Shown piece by piece: positions 1 to 13,000 of a DNA stretch of 64,000 bases (within the stretch, counting starts at the first letter, position 1; each line of letters opens with the position of its first letter). Under the pieces are notes generated by a model that was given only the letters and a program-made list of their open reading frames with translations, had not been told where the DNA came from and did not search any database. Source of the DNA: Patiria pectinifera (taxonomy: Eukaryota > Echinodermata > Asteroidea > Valvatida > Asterinidae); NCBI GenBank assembly GCA_029964075.1, contig CM057150.1, forward strand, positions 4,689,717 to 4,753,716. The letters are read 5' to 3'. Position numbers and translations under genes: made by a program.

Positions 1-858
1 TACCCATTCCTATTGGTGGAGAGCCCGTCACTTGTCCGGTCTTAAACAGATAATAAAGACATGGCTGGCTGGTATTCAACACTTTTCCAGTGTCACATGA
101 AATTTGGACTCCCACGAAATCTGGTGCCATTTAACGTTTAATTGGTTTGAACGCTCACATTCCTCACATATGCATGCGCAATACTACCAGTGAATCGGTA
201 TTTCATCGTTTCAAATTCAACACTAAATCAGCCCAGCTGCGTTTTGCGCGACATCGCGCAATACGCGCGAGGCCCACGCCAATCTCCTTATAAGGTACTG
301 AGTTGTGGAGGGACATTCTAATTATAGTCGGAGGGGTGTTTAAAAAACATGAAGTAAAATTATTAAACAACATGATTGGCAACGTCTAGTTTTTGACTTG
401 TTTTGATTTTTGGACCGAAAAGATTTTTTTTTTGACCGAAAAGGTATTTATGAATGGGAATAAATATGTGTTCGGTCGGTATTAAACACTCTGTTTAAGA
501 CCAGTGGGAGTCTGGATGGGTGATAATTCGCCTCGGGTAATTATCACCCATCCAGACTCCCACCTGTCTTAAACAGAGTGTTATAATACCTCCCGAACAC
601 ACATTTATTCCATCATTCATTTTGATGTTTGCTCCTGCAAATCCTTGCCGTCGATTTTAATTACAGTAAAACTGACATTACCCAACTGTTGGTGTCCTGG
701 ACTTGGAGAAATGTTTTGTCAGTAACTGTTTTAAATGGCACCTTGGTCACTATGACAGTTAGAAGAACCTTGCGAAAACAGTTTTCAGTCAGCCCATATT
801 CCCAAGATATAATGTCATTGACATCGATCATATTTTCCTGACTCCGTTTTCGATGTAG
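1..858. other. Upstream intron of the aGPCR gene: dispersed repeat and foldback
   Basis: No coding exon could be supported here. 220-450 is a dispersed repeat with GCGCGAGGC, GAGCCAATCTCC-like and GGGGTGT..AACATGAAGTAAAATT blocks, found again at about 21,105-21,345. 450-620 is a foldback listed separately. Confidence 0.6.
450..620. mobile_element. Foldback (MITE-like) element
   Basis: Two arms of about 80 bp face each other around CGCCTCGGG, with the core TCTGGATGGGTGATAATT against AATTATCACCCATCCAGA. Outer parts also pair (ATGTGTTCGG against CCGAACACACAT). There is no coding frame. Confidence 0.75.
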
Positions 859-1033
859 GGGGCCGACAAGAACGCCCTCCAGTGGGGAGATGGCACTTTG
901 GTTGACGCCCAGTTCTGGGCTGAATTCAGCCCAGACGGCACGCACATGTGCACGGCGCTACGTGAGACGGACGGGATGTTCGAGCTAGCGGACTGTGTGG
1001 AGATGTACTGTGGCATATGCGAGGCTAACCCGG
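859..1033 (+). CDS. aGPCR exon: C-terminal half of C-type lectin domain
   Basis: The reading frame starts after a TAG acceptor and ends in phase 1 before a GT donor. It contains WGDGT, the FW pair and three cysteines, ending in CGICEANPG. This is the usual close of a C-type lectin fold, with the W-x-D-G strand and the final cysteines. The domain normally has about 120 residues; only about 58 are here, so the first half is upstream of the window. The canonical WND calcium/sugar motif is not evident, so sugar binding is uncertain. Confidence 0.8.
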
Positions 1034-4000
1034 GTACGGCGTTTTTTATTTATTCCATTTAGGGACCATTACAAATGGTTCACTTACGAAAACGTTGCTT
1101 GTTACATCGGTATTTAAATTTGCTTGGTTATGTCATCTGGCACACCATGGCCAAGGTGAATTTTACATAAAAATGTTAAGACATACACCTGACGGTTTGG
1201 TGGAATAAGCACAGAGCATGTAGCCTAGATGCAGACTGGGACCGTGAGTGCATAAAAACGTGCAAAATTACAACTGACGTTTTTTTACTCACCATTTGGC
1301 TAATTAATGCCCACACAACACATACATCAAAATGCTATAGTTGCAAGCATGTCACCTGTGAAATTTGAGACCTTAAATCCAATTTTAAGGCAAGTTTTTG
1401 GCAGTTCAAAAACCATCCACGTCATTCTCCATGCTCTAGAAATGTATGTCTGATTCCCAAGGTATTCTGGGTAGGTGCAGGAAGAGCCTTGCAGCTTACT
1501 TGTTTTTTAATCGATGGCCAAATGAACATAGCGCCCTCTATTAAAACATGAAACATTTTGCATTCACTCAGATCAACAAGAGGGCGCTGTTTTATCTACA
1601 CGATGAAAATGTTATAGCTGAGGAGTATTTTTGCACAATGCATTGCAGTACACATCAACGTGATGTCTCACGTTTGGATTTCGATATCTCTCTGCAAAAT
1701 TAGAATTAAAAGCTGAATTTTTGGTGATGCAATGCTCACAACAGCAACTTTGCGAGGCAAAAGTTTCGGGGATTATTGAAGAAACTGTAGTGAGTAAGAA
1801 GCTTGCAAATTTGATTCACACTGGTTTTGTTATGCAGCACAAACTTTTGCACGATATGGATACCTTAAGTTTTGGGACTCTCATACACAGTATTGAGAGT
1901 CCCAAATTTTCGGACTAGCCTAGATGTAACCTGCGAGTTTTGTTTCCGAACCGTATACAGGGTGTCCCCCCAAAAATGCTCCACTCTCCTTTTTTTTACA
2001 AATTCAAGCAAAAACCTGAATGCATAAATTTTCTTATTATGCATGGTAAGAATGCTATGTGTCTTGGTTGTTATCTACCAAAAAACATGGATCATACTAT
2101 CAATCCACTAGGGACAGAAATGCTTAAATATGAACTCGCCTCCATTTGCCAACTGCGCTGGGGACTCAAATCACCAATTTTAAAATGTCGATTTTTGTCA
2201 AGTGTGCTTTTCAAAAATTCAACTTGGTATCTATCATGAAAGACCAGTTATCAGTTGTTGTCAAGCAAACAAGAGAAAACCAAGAAGAACCCAATGTCCC
2301 TTTTTAAAATAATTTTGTTTTGAAATTGCATATGTTTTAACGTGTTAAATGGGAGTATATTTAATATTTAATGTTAAAAAATTAGTGTTTAATTCTTAAT
2401 CCGTCGTAAATTTATAGCGAGCAATCAAGTGAATTAATACTATATTGTATTTGTATACATATGTAGCAATAAATCAATTCAATCAGTCAAATCGGGATCT
2501 TTCACTTATGTCGTTTGCAGATCAAGACTTCACTGCATCAACGGAAACCATGACGACAAAGGATGAGACAACGGTAGATAACGCTACTCCGAAGACGTCT
2601 ACTTTGGATACTACTACATCAAATGTTGGGAGACTGTATCAAACTACTGCTTCAGATATCAGTACCATGGTACAAACCACTGCATCAGACTTTGGGATGA
2701 TGACACAACCCACCACTTCTGATATCGAGACCATGCTACAAACTACCTCTTCGGATAAAACCATGGCACCGACCACAGCCTCGGATATCGGGACCACGGC
2801 ACAAACCACCACGTCAGATATTACAATGACAGAAATCTTCACTTCAGATAGCGGGAGAAAGGTACCAACCACCACTTTAAATATTGGGACAGCAGCACGA
2901 ACCACCACTGTGGATATTGGGACCACGAAACAGACCACAACTTTAGATACAGGGACCACTATGCAAATCCCCACGTTACATATCGGGACCATGGTACAGA
3001 CAACCACCTCAGATATTTTGACCATGGTACAAACCCCCGCTTCAGATATTACGATGACGACAGGCATCGTCATGGAGAATATAAAACAAACCATCACTTC
3101 AGATATTGCTATCATGATTCATGCAACTTCTTCCGTGTTTAAACCATGGGACATTCTGCAACATCAAATATTTAAACCACGACACCAACCACCAAAATAA
3201 ACTAACCAATTCAAATGTCCATGCCTCAAATACGAAGGAGTAACTGTTTAGACAACAAAGAAATTGCCGGTCAACTCTTACAATGAAAACGAGACAAACT
3301 GTCTTTATGATTATTTCCCTTCTTTTCAGACGGAAATTGGAAACTCAACTGCACAAGAGGAAGCTCCCACGCAGTGTATCACCCTTGACTGCTTAAAGGA
3401 GCTGATAGAAGCAGACCCAACTGACGAAGAACAACTCGAGGTAAATATACGTTAAGTCAGACAAAGTCATCCTCTTAAGAAAAAAAACCCATTTAATTAA
3501 CCACATCACCAGTTCTTGAAGTACACCCTTGTTAAACATAAGTTCACATACGTTCTTGACTCAATGACACTTACTGCGTCATGTTAGGTTGTGCTAAAAT
3601 AGGATAATTGGATATCAAGAACAATTGTCCTTTTTTTGTTAAAAAATATATATCTAATATGTTATTATACCACAATAATTATGTAGCCACGCGCATTTAA
3701 GTGCATTTACCAGCTGAACAGAGGTGAACTACAAAACCAACGATACTTGATGTTTGACAATTTTCCTAAACCTATACATGTAAGAAGGGAAGGTTATTTG
3801 AATGCGCAGGTGCCAATATCATAATGCATCTGACCTCTCTTTATTGAAGGCCATTAGCAGCTAGGTCAGTGCTCATAAGGCCGGTTCATGCTTCACGCGA
3901 AAGCGAAGGCTAAGCAAATTTCATTAATCTATTTGAGATATGGCGGACACAATAGGAGGCCGCTATTTGGTTTGGTTAAATACAAAAGAGTTTACCCACA

Positions 4001-7000
4001 TCAGACAGCGCCCTCCTATTGTATGTGTGCCATATCTCAAATAGGCCAATGGCGTCAACAATTGATATTTCATTATGACGTTCTCCGTTACCTTCGAATT
4101 CCTTTCGCACCGACATTCGCATGACGTATGAACTGGTCTGAATCTTGCGAACATTTAAAATGGGATTCACTTACACTTAAAGCTGAAGGCTGGATTATCA
4201 TTGGCGTGGAATGAGTTTAAAGACCCGGTTCGTTTTTCTTTATTCCCCAGACCCTTGTCGAGATCAGCACCGACTTACTTGAAGGGCACATGCAGTCTCC
4301 AACTGGAACACCAGAGGTGCATATACATGTACATTTCACGTGATTTCTTTGCATTGATCTCATCACAAACGTCAAACACCAGTATTAACAGTGGCGTTTA
4401 CATGTGCAAGCTAGTGGCAGAAATTTACAATAAGGGAATCGTTCATAGGCTAGATCATAAATGGGGGGGGGGGGGGGGGAAAACACGCACTGGGCAAGGA
4501 GTTCCAATGAGATACAGGACGTGGAAAAACCAAGGCTATTACTGTAGCTCTTTGTTCTACATCGCGGCACAGCTAGAGTGTATGGGTGAGAGGAAGCAGA
4601 GAGCCCGGTTGCACGCTCAAACACCCTGACATGCAGGAAGAATCAAGTCAAACAAACTGGTGGAACAATATCCATGGAAATATCTGTAGAACGGACTGAG
4701 GGTGGCTACAGACCTACGGTGGGAAAGGGTTTTAATGATGAGCCCAACTCTTCACCAACTAAATGAAGGATTGGCTTCTGCACCCGATCTAATAGAGGTA
4801 TTATGGCGGGGGAAAGCTCCGACCCATGTGGGAACAGTATTCCATCAGGGGACGGATAGTTGTCTTATATCTAATGTGATCACAAGGCCCCCTTCAATGG
4901 AGAAATCATTGTGCCCGTTATTGTTCAAAGCTACAGCCCGCGTGACGGATTGTCTGAACAGTAGCTAAGTAAGATTTGAGGCTTTGCATGGTGGAGATAC
5001 TAAATAATGAAAGGTTTGCGGAAACACCATGTGCGAATAATTTCTCAACTAAGAGAATGGTTCTTTTCAGAACCATTCTCTTAGTTGAGAAATTATTCGC
5101 ACATGGTGTTTCCGCAAACCTTTCATTATTTGAACAGTAGCTAGCGCAATGTTTTCACCATTGAAGGGGGCCTTTGTGATGACAATACTAGCATGCCCGG
5201 ACTGGTCTACAGGCCTAGTGTTTTCATGTAGTTTAAGTTATGAATATTCAATATTTTACGTCATCTTTGTGCAGGACGATACTGATCGGGTGACAGAAAT
5301 CATCGAATTCCTGGATGAAACATTCTCTCTGGTCCTGAGCAGTTTAAGCAAGAACAGGACCACCGTGTCTATTATGTCCAGAAATATAGGTGCGTCTTCT
5401 CCTTTCTGTTTCAATTTAAACACCTGATTTATGCACATTTAGGGCATCATGATATTATCACAATATCCTTTTCCGATTTATGAAAGTTGTTCAAAAACTA
5501 AAACTAAGAGCCATCAGATGCTAACTTTCGAGGCATTTTGAAAATTCCTAGATATTTGCCGGTTTGGTATAATAAGGTTGATCAAATAAAGAAATAGACT
5601 GCACCCGTATATTAACCTGCGACCTTCCGAACATCACACCAGTACTCTACCAACTCAGCCTTCAAGCCTTACGATTTTTTTCTTGGAACGGTCAAATTCC
5701 ACGCTTGTAAATTTCTTTTCCCGAACTTGTACAGGGCGAGTAAAAAAACCGAAACCCAAATGTGGGGACTATTGTTTTTTTGAAGCTCTGCATGTAACTC
5801 TTTCAAAATCTAGGATATAAAAGCCCAACTCATAAGCTTTCTTTTAGTACCAAAATCATTCAAATCACTTACGTACTTTTTAAGTTACGGAATTTTAAAC
5901 ACAACCAAGTTCTGTCCACGGATCACAAAAAAGTGCGTTCTTTCAGCAAAACGAAAACCATTCACACAAATCCCTTTGTGATTTGTTTTGGTTTTGCTGC
6001 AAGAACACTTCCCATTTTGTGATCCGCGGACAGACTTTTGTAATTTTGTGTAATTGCTTTTAAAATTCCGTAACTTGAAAAGTACATGAGTGATTCGAAT
6101 GACTCATGTACTGAAAGAAAGCTTATGAATTGGGCTCTCATATCAAAGATTTTGAAAGTGCTACATGCAGAACTGCACTAAAATAATTGTCCCGACATAT
6201 GGGTTTCATGAGTTTTTACCTACCCTGTATTGTATTTCTGCGTAAAAACAAATCCTTTCTCATGGGCTTCTATTATGTATTCTCAGCGTTCGAAGCCCAT
6301 TCGTTCAGCGGCCAGTGTGGCTGTGTAACCACAGGCGTAGAAACCGGCGCCGAAAACGACATCACCCTTTGTACGGCAACTGGACAAGGTTTGTTAACGT
6401 CAATGATCTCTTCTTTTGAAGCTCCGATATGAGCTTCTACATGTCACTTGGTGGTCGGTCGGTCCGTCTGTCTGTCTGTTCCCGGGAAATTAACCAGAAT
6501 AAGACCCCATAAGTTTCCCGTAAAAGATAAAAACCATATTTAAATTTTAAAAACAAAAGCAAGCAAACTTCTTTTCGAGGATTCCTTTGAAAAGTCTGTC
6601 GAATACTCGAAGTGTCTTAACAGTTTTCAACCTTCAACCCTCAGTGTTTCGTATGCAGCGAAAACGAAATACCGTACTCTTCACTGTGAGGATAAGATGT
6701 CCCATTTTGGCATCCAACAAATCCAAATAATTTCTCCGTCTTGTAGTGTTTAGTCGAGTCATATATGCGTTTGTTTATGGTGTAAATCGAGGGCACACAC
6801 GTGCAACATCATTGGTGAATCGAGAACAGGAACCAAATCGAGGACTCCTCGGTTGGAAAACATGTACAAAACCAATGAGAGCTGTTCCGAAAAAAAGTTA
6901 ATAAGTACAAACAAAGGAAAAGGGAAGAGTAACAAAAGAAAATCCTCGATTTACACCATAAACAAACGTGTCTGTACTTGTGTATGTACTTAGGCTTTAG

Positions 7001-10000
7001 ACGATGTGACATTTGTTTGCAAACATTGATGTTGTGGTCACGTGATGCCAACATTCAGCAATCACTTCTCTTCTGCACTGCATGTATATCTCTTGAAATT
7101 CTGAATGGTTTAAACGTGTTGCCATAACAGTGTTTAATGTGGGCCAAATAACATGTAAACGATGCTTAAATGTTTGGGCTGCCCAGCAGTTACATGTCGG
7201 CATGACGTCACAGGGAACATGGCCGATAGACAATCCAGTCACGATCAATTCTATCACGAAGGCCCCCTTCAACGGCGAAAGCCTTGTGCTAGCTATTGTC
7301 CAGATAATCCGTCACGGAGCAGTTGCTATGTGCAGAAGTGTGCACAATGCATTCTCCATTGAAGGGGGCCTCGGAAGTGTAAAGTGATCCCGTTCTCGGA
7401 TTCGTCTATAGGGAAAACAAAAACGCCGCAGAGACTTTTAAATTCATCGCCATGTTCGAATTTGTGTGGTGTATCTAGGAGGGTACATCGGTGTTGGTAT
7501 TGCCTGCGTTCCGGACGACACCATCATGTTCCCCCTCGGTGCTGGTGAGCTGGACGGACCGGAGTCTCAGCTGACCAGTTGTGTGGTCACTCTGAACGCC
7601 GTGGAGGGAGAGAACCACACAGTGGTCGAAGAGGGGATCAATGCAACCATGATCATTGCAAGGACGGAGGTGAGTGTAGTTCGCTCATACCTAACTCTCT
7701 CTCCAATGGCGCTCTCGGGGGACGGCATTAGTTCCAAGAGATCTGATCGAATGGTGCCTGCATCACGATTAATTATGTGACTCGGAGTCGAATTACTTCA
7801 GTTTGATTTTGTGATTTATAGGACGTTTCCCCATGCATATTTCTTTGCTTTAACCGTTAAAAGGCAAATGGGAAGAGAGCGCCCTGGCCTTGGCGTCAAA
7901 TGAAGTTTAAAGAATTTTCAAAGGCCCCCTAGAAATTGTAGTTCGGGGTCCGCCTAAATGGTCCCCTTTGTTTCTACCATTTACATTCACAGACAGCTGT
8001 TAAAGACGGTCAGCGGCCTGTTTGTGCATTTTGGAGGAAATCCACGAAGTAAGTTCATTAAAGCTAAATTTCGGATACTCTTTCTATTTGATGAGACAAT
8101 TTCTTGTTGACAGAGAAAATAATCAAAACTTAATTTAAGAAAAAAATAGAATACAATGTTTGTTTGAATACTATTTTAAAGTTTATTCCGATAATGTTTA
8201 GGCGTGACACGCTATGGCAGTTGGACGTCTGGTCACGAGTAGGTCTTGGTAGTAGGTCGATTTTCCTCGGACTATTCACATAGCCACTAGAAAAGATGTT
8301 TCAGTATTCTACTCAAGAAAACGCTGGTTCAAAATAAACTTTGCAGATTTGGTTCGAAACTTAAACTTTCTTGAAGGAGTTTAGGGTTGTTTTGTGGGTT
8401 TTCATTTTACATGTTTTGGGAGACCTGATGTTTTGCCTCACTTTTGCAAATACGGGTGGGAAAGTCAATAACGATTCATCTGACTACAATGATTTTTCTC
8501 TCACTTCGTCGTCACAACAATAGCGTATCCATGGGTTCGTGGTCCGACGACGGATGTCACTTGGTCGGCAGTAACGAGAGTCACGTGATCTGTTCCTGTA
8601 ACCACCTGACCAATTTTGCCGTACTAGTGCGGGTCGTGCCTGGTGTGCAGGTAAAAATCACAAAATCATATCACTCCTTACCACTTTCTGTTCAAAATCA
8701 CTCTTGCCCCGAGCCGAGGTAGCATTATTACAAATGTACTCGTGTTTTAAAAGATGATCCTTAATTGGGTTTTATTCAGAATCGGTTAAGTATTTTTTTT
8801 TAATGTATTTCGCAGATTTAGGTTGAGAGAGATATTGAAAATCACTCTAACCCCAAACCGAGACAACATTATTACAAAATGTACACATGTTTTTATGGAT
8901 GATTCTTAATTGGGTTTTATTGCGAATCAGTAAAATAACACCATGGCGTATTTTGCAGATTTAGGCTGAGAAAGACATTGAAAATCACTCTAGCCCCAAA
9001 CTGAGGCAACATTATTACTCCTATTTTTAAGGATGACTCTTAATTGGGTTTTATTGCGAATCTGTCAAATACTACCTTCTATGGCGTATTTCGCGGATTC
9101 AGGTTTGAGCGAACCATTGAAGATGCCACCAGACTTGACTAGAATTAAATTCCCCATGTGAAAAGAGACGGAATTTGAAACGAGCAAATTTATTTCTTTA
9201 GCAATTGCCCGATGTCCACGCCAAGATCCTGAAAATCCTGAGCATTGTGGGCGGAGTTACGTCGGTCACGTGCCTCAGCATCACGCTAATCGTGTACATC
9301 TGGTTAAAGTAAGTGACGGTGTAGCATGAATTTAGGTTTTATGAAATACGGACTCATTGGTGGTATTGCGCATGCTCATGCATATATAATTAGAAGAGGG
9401 CCCGGTCACGTGAGGGGGTTTAACCAATAAAAGGGAAAAAGAGTTCGATTTTCATACGAGTCCGATTTTCATATAACAACGTCTTTGATCTAAAGATCAA
9501 CCATGGGACCAATTTCATGACGCTGCTCAGCGCACGATTTTCTGATAACAGAGCCTCCGTCTATTTCATGGAGACTGCAAGCATGCAGTTAGCACAGCAA
9601 AAGGCATGCTTACCTATGCTTACCTAAGAGAAAAAGGTTTCCTGACTCCGTTACGTAACAATATAAATCGCCATGCGCGTGCAACCGTCAGCACATCCAC
9701 ACCACGAAATAGGGCTTAAGGTTAGCACAATTTTCTGCTCTAGTAAACACTTCTTTTCTGCTAACTGATAATCAGCGCAATGAAAATGGGCCCAGGTCGT
9801 TATGCATAGAATCAAAATGTATTATTTTAATTCACTCCTCTTGTTACCTCTGTTGTTACGATAGACATGCAACGTTATAATATTTTCCGCGTTTGTCACA
9901 TATGCATATTCCAATTTTTAATCGATGTACTGCAGCTCAGGTTATTTTTGCATGATCCCCCCCCCCAAAAATATGAAAAATTACAAAAAAATAAAATAAT

Positions 10001-13000
10001 AATACAAACACGAGCCAGGCTATCAGACGAATCATAAACAGGTGTAATTCATTTTGTGTTTTTTTTTACTTCAAAGAGTCTACCGAAGTCAGACGCTCGT
10101 CATCCATGCCAATCTAGCAGTCAGTATCCTGATTTCACAGATCATCTTTCTCGTGGGGATCGATGCTACAAGTAGCAAGGTACCAGACTCACGCAGGGTA
10201 TTATATGCATGTCCTGCCAATGGTCACGGAGGGCTGAAATGTAAGGCAAATCTCCAAATTGGCCAAATTCAATATGTCACGTCAACACAACATGGTGATA
10301 GGACGTTGATTCCAACTTAAATTCTGTGGCCATTTTATTATTTTATTTTTTTATCGAATTATCGAAATGACGTATTTTTTGGCAGGCAAACATAATTATA
10401 TACCTTCAAAATACCTTTAAAAATACAACATTGACGATTTTCCCCGTTTTTCTTGTTTCCCAAAATGCACTGTTCGTCTGATTTTTGCACAGATCCCGTC
10501 CATTCACGTGTCTGTTAGTCCATTTTGCGCATGCGTTATGCCGATCGACACATCCTGCTCTCCGTCCATTGCTGTCATCTGCTTGAGGTCTTTTTTCTTT
10601 TATTTCACAGGCTGTATGCAAAGTCGTGGCGGCGCTGTTGCACTATTCCCTGCTGGCTTCCTTTTCCTGGATGATGGTGGAGGGCGCCAATCTGTACCTC
10701 AAATCAACGAACATTTTCCGGACCACCATCCACGTGGGGCTCCTATTTGCATTAGGATGGGGTAAGATGGCAGTAATTAATTTTACAAATATTCTTCTAA
10801 CTGTTACACAAGTTAATTAAATTCTATGAAATGCTAATGCAATAGTACACATTGATACATATTCGTGGTTTGTCAGCTGAGAAAACCAATAAAACTATTC
10901 AGTTAACAGTTAACTCTTTTCTCCATTATGTAATTCCAGTGACTCCATTGCCCATTGTTGGACTTTCTCTTGGAGTGACATTCAACACCTACGTGTCTGA
11001 ATCCTAGTAAGTCTTTGGTAAATTGAGATAGGCATCTGCTTTGACCAACACCACGGAATGTAGGCATGCACACAGGCAAAAGAGACGAGAAACACGACTC
11101 AACCGCAGAGTCCATTTAAATAGTACATGTAATGCAAATCTGCGCCTCACCATCACTTTTAACACCCACAGTACACAGCAGCGTAGCCAGGGTTCTTATC
11201 CTAAGGAGGGGGGGGGGGGGGGGGGGGGGGTGGGGGGCAGCTGGATGTTACAGTGGAGGGGCTCCCAATTTCATCCGTTCTGAAGGATAGACAGGTTTTT
11301 CACCGGACACCTGGCCTCTGTAAAATGCAAAAAAAAGGGAGGAGGAGGTGGGGGAGGAGGGGCTAGACACCATCTTACCATGGGGGAACTTTTCAAAACC
11401 GACAACATCGCTTCTCACGGAATGTTAAAATAAAAAGCCCCACCCCCCGCGAAAAACACGTTTTTTTCGTGAAAAATAAACAGAAAACGTGGCCAAAACA
11501 GACACTTTATGTTAAACCCGCTAATCATGGTAACTTATAGGACGCTACTTTTCTCCGGTTGCCACATTTCCGTAGGGGGGGGGGGCGACGATTATCTTTT
11601 TATGGGGGCGTGTCCCCCTTCCTCCCCCTCTAATCTAACAAATCTAATAGTGGACCAGTCAGTCCTCTTAAGACAGCTTGGGTAACGACTAACCAACAGA
11701 CCAACTAACACGAATCTAGCCGATCCAAAGACCGACACATTTACTACCTAGCGGACGGAAAACGGACCGACAGACGTTCGAACACCGTTTGTTCATCAAG
11801 ATGAACATTGGAAACAGCAATCATTGTTTCTAATAATTATGTTAGTGTCGTTGTTTCTTTACCCTAACAGTTGTTGGTTGTCAAACGAGAACGGCTTGAT
11901 TTGGGCGTTTTTGGCTCCCGTCATAATCGTGATATTGGTAAGTTTGCCTCACAAATGGTGTTGACATCAAACCTAGGCTCGGAGACTCCGAAGAAAACCG
12001 ATTTAGGGAAAGTGGTGCGAAAGTGCTTTTCCTGAGGTGTGTATTTGACTACCTCCCGATGCGGAGAGAAAGAGGGCGAAGTTGAAGTATTTCAACACCG
12101 CAGGACCAGTGATTTCGTAAAAACCTTTCCGAAATAAGCCCAAGGGCGGATCCGGCTGGGGGCAATGGCCCCCCCCCAAACAGAAATTTTTTTTTTTTTT
12201 TTTGTTTTTATGTGACAAAGGCAAGCAGGCAGAGTACACCACCTTTTCACCAAAAAACAAAAAAAACATTGGGTCAGAAATGCCTCAGATCAGATCCACA
12301 GAGGCATCTAGAACAAAATTTTCGGGGCAGGGCCTTAAGCGGAACCCCACGCCGTAATTTTTTTTGACCCACTTTTTTGGGGACCACATTTAGCCATGTT
12401 GTATTTGTTTTATAATACCTCATCCATATTAAGCTCCATTACCAATATTCGACAACATTCCGTTGATAATCTCTTTACGGAATGGGCAAAACTCATCTAT
12501 AGTAAGTTTAAGTGATAAAACTACTAGATGCAGTCAATATTGTTGCATAGTTGGGAGTCGAGGAGTCACTCTTGCGGTACTATTATTGTCCTAGTACCTG
12601 GTTCCTGATACGTGTACATGTACTAGATTCCCAGTGCCTCACCCGCACGGATCTATTGATAACTATGCTCGAACTTATTTAATTGATAGCTTTTTGCACG
12701 AATCGACATTTTGAGGGGAAACAAAATGAGGTTCCACTAGCAAGACGAGGGCATGTATTTGCTTCCTATGAAGCCTGATAAGCAATTACACACAAAAACA
12801 TTGACATATGGGGACTATGGCCTCACGTTCAACTCAATCGGGCAGCAAAGTGTTCTACTGCTGGCAAGTAAAGTCATTTACCTTAAAACGGATGCGTGAA
12901 ACTTAAAGTAATTGAATAAATATGTTATGCGATTTGAAATAACTTCCTACAGTTTAGATTTCACGGCGGATAGCGTGGCATCACGTGGGCTGCTACGCTA

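Noticed and set aside
629-841. Open frame just before the lectin exon
   Set aside because: It lacks C-type lectin motifs, and the true exon starts at the acceptor at 857-858.
2639-3115. Long open frame on the minus strand, rich in Val and Ile
   Set aside because: It is the antisense of the 33-bp mucin repeats. The frame is open only because the repeat is; it has no start context or domain.
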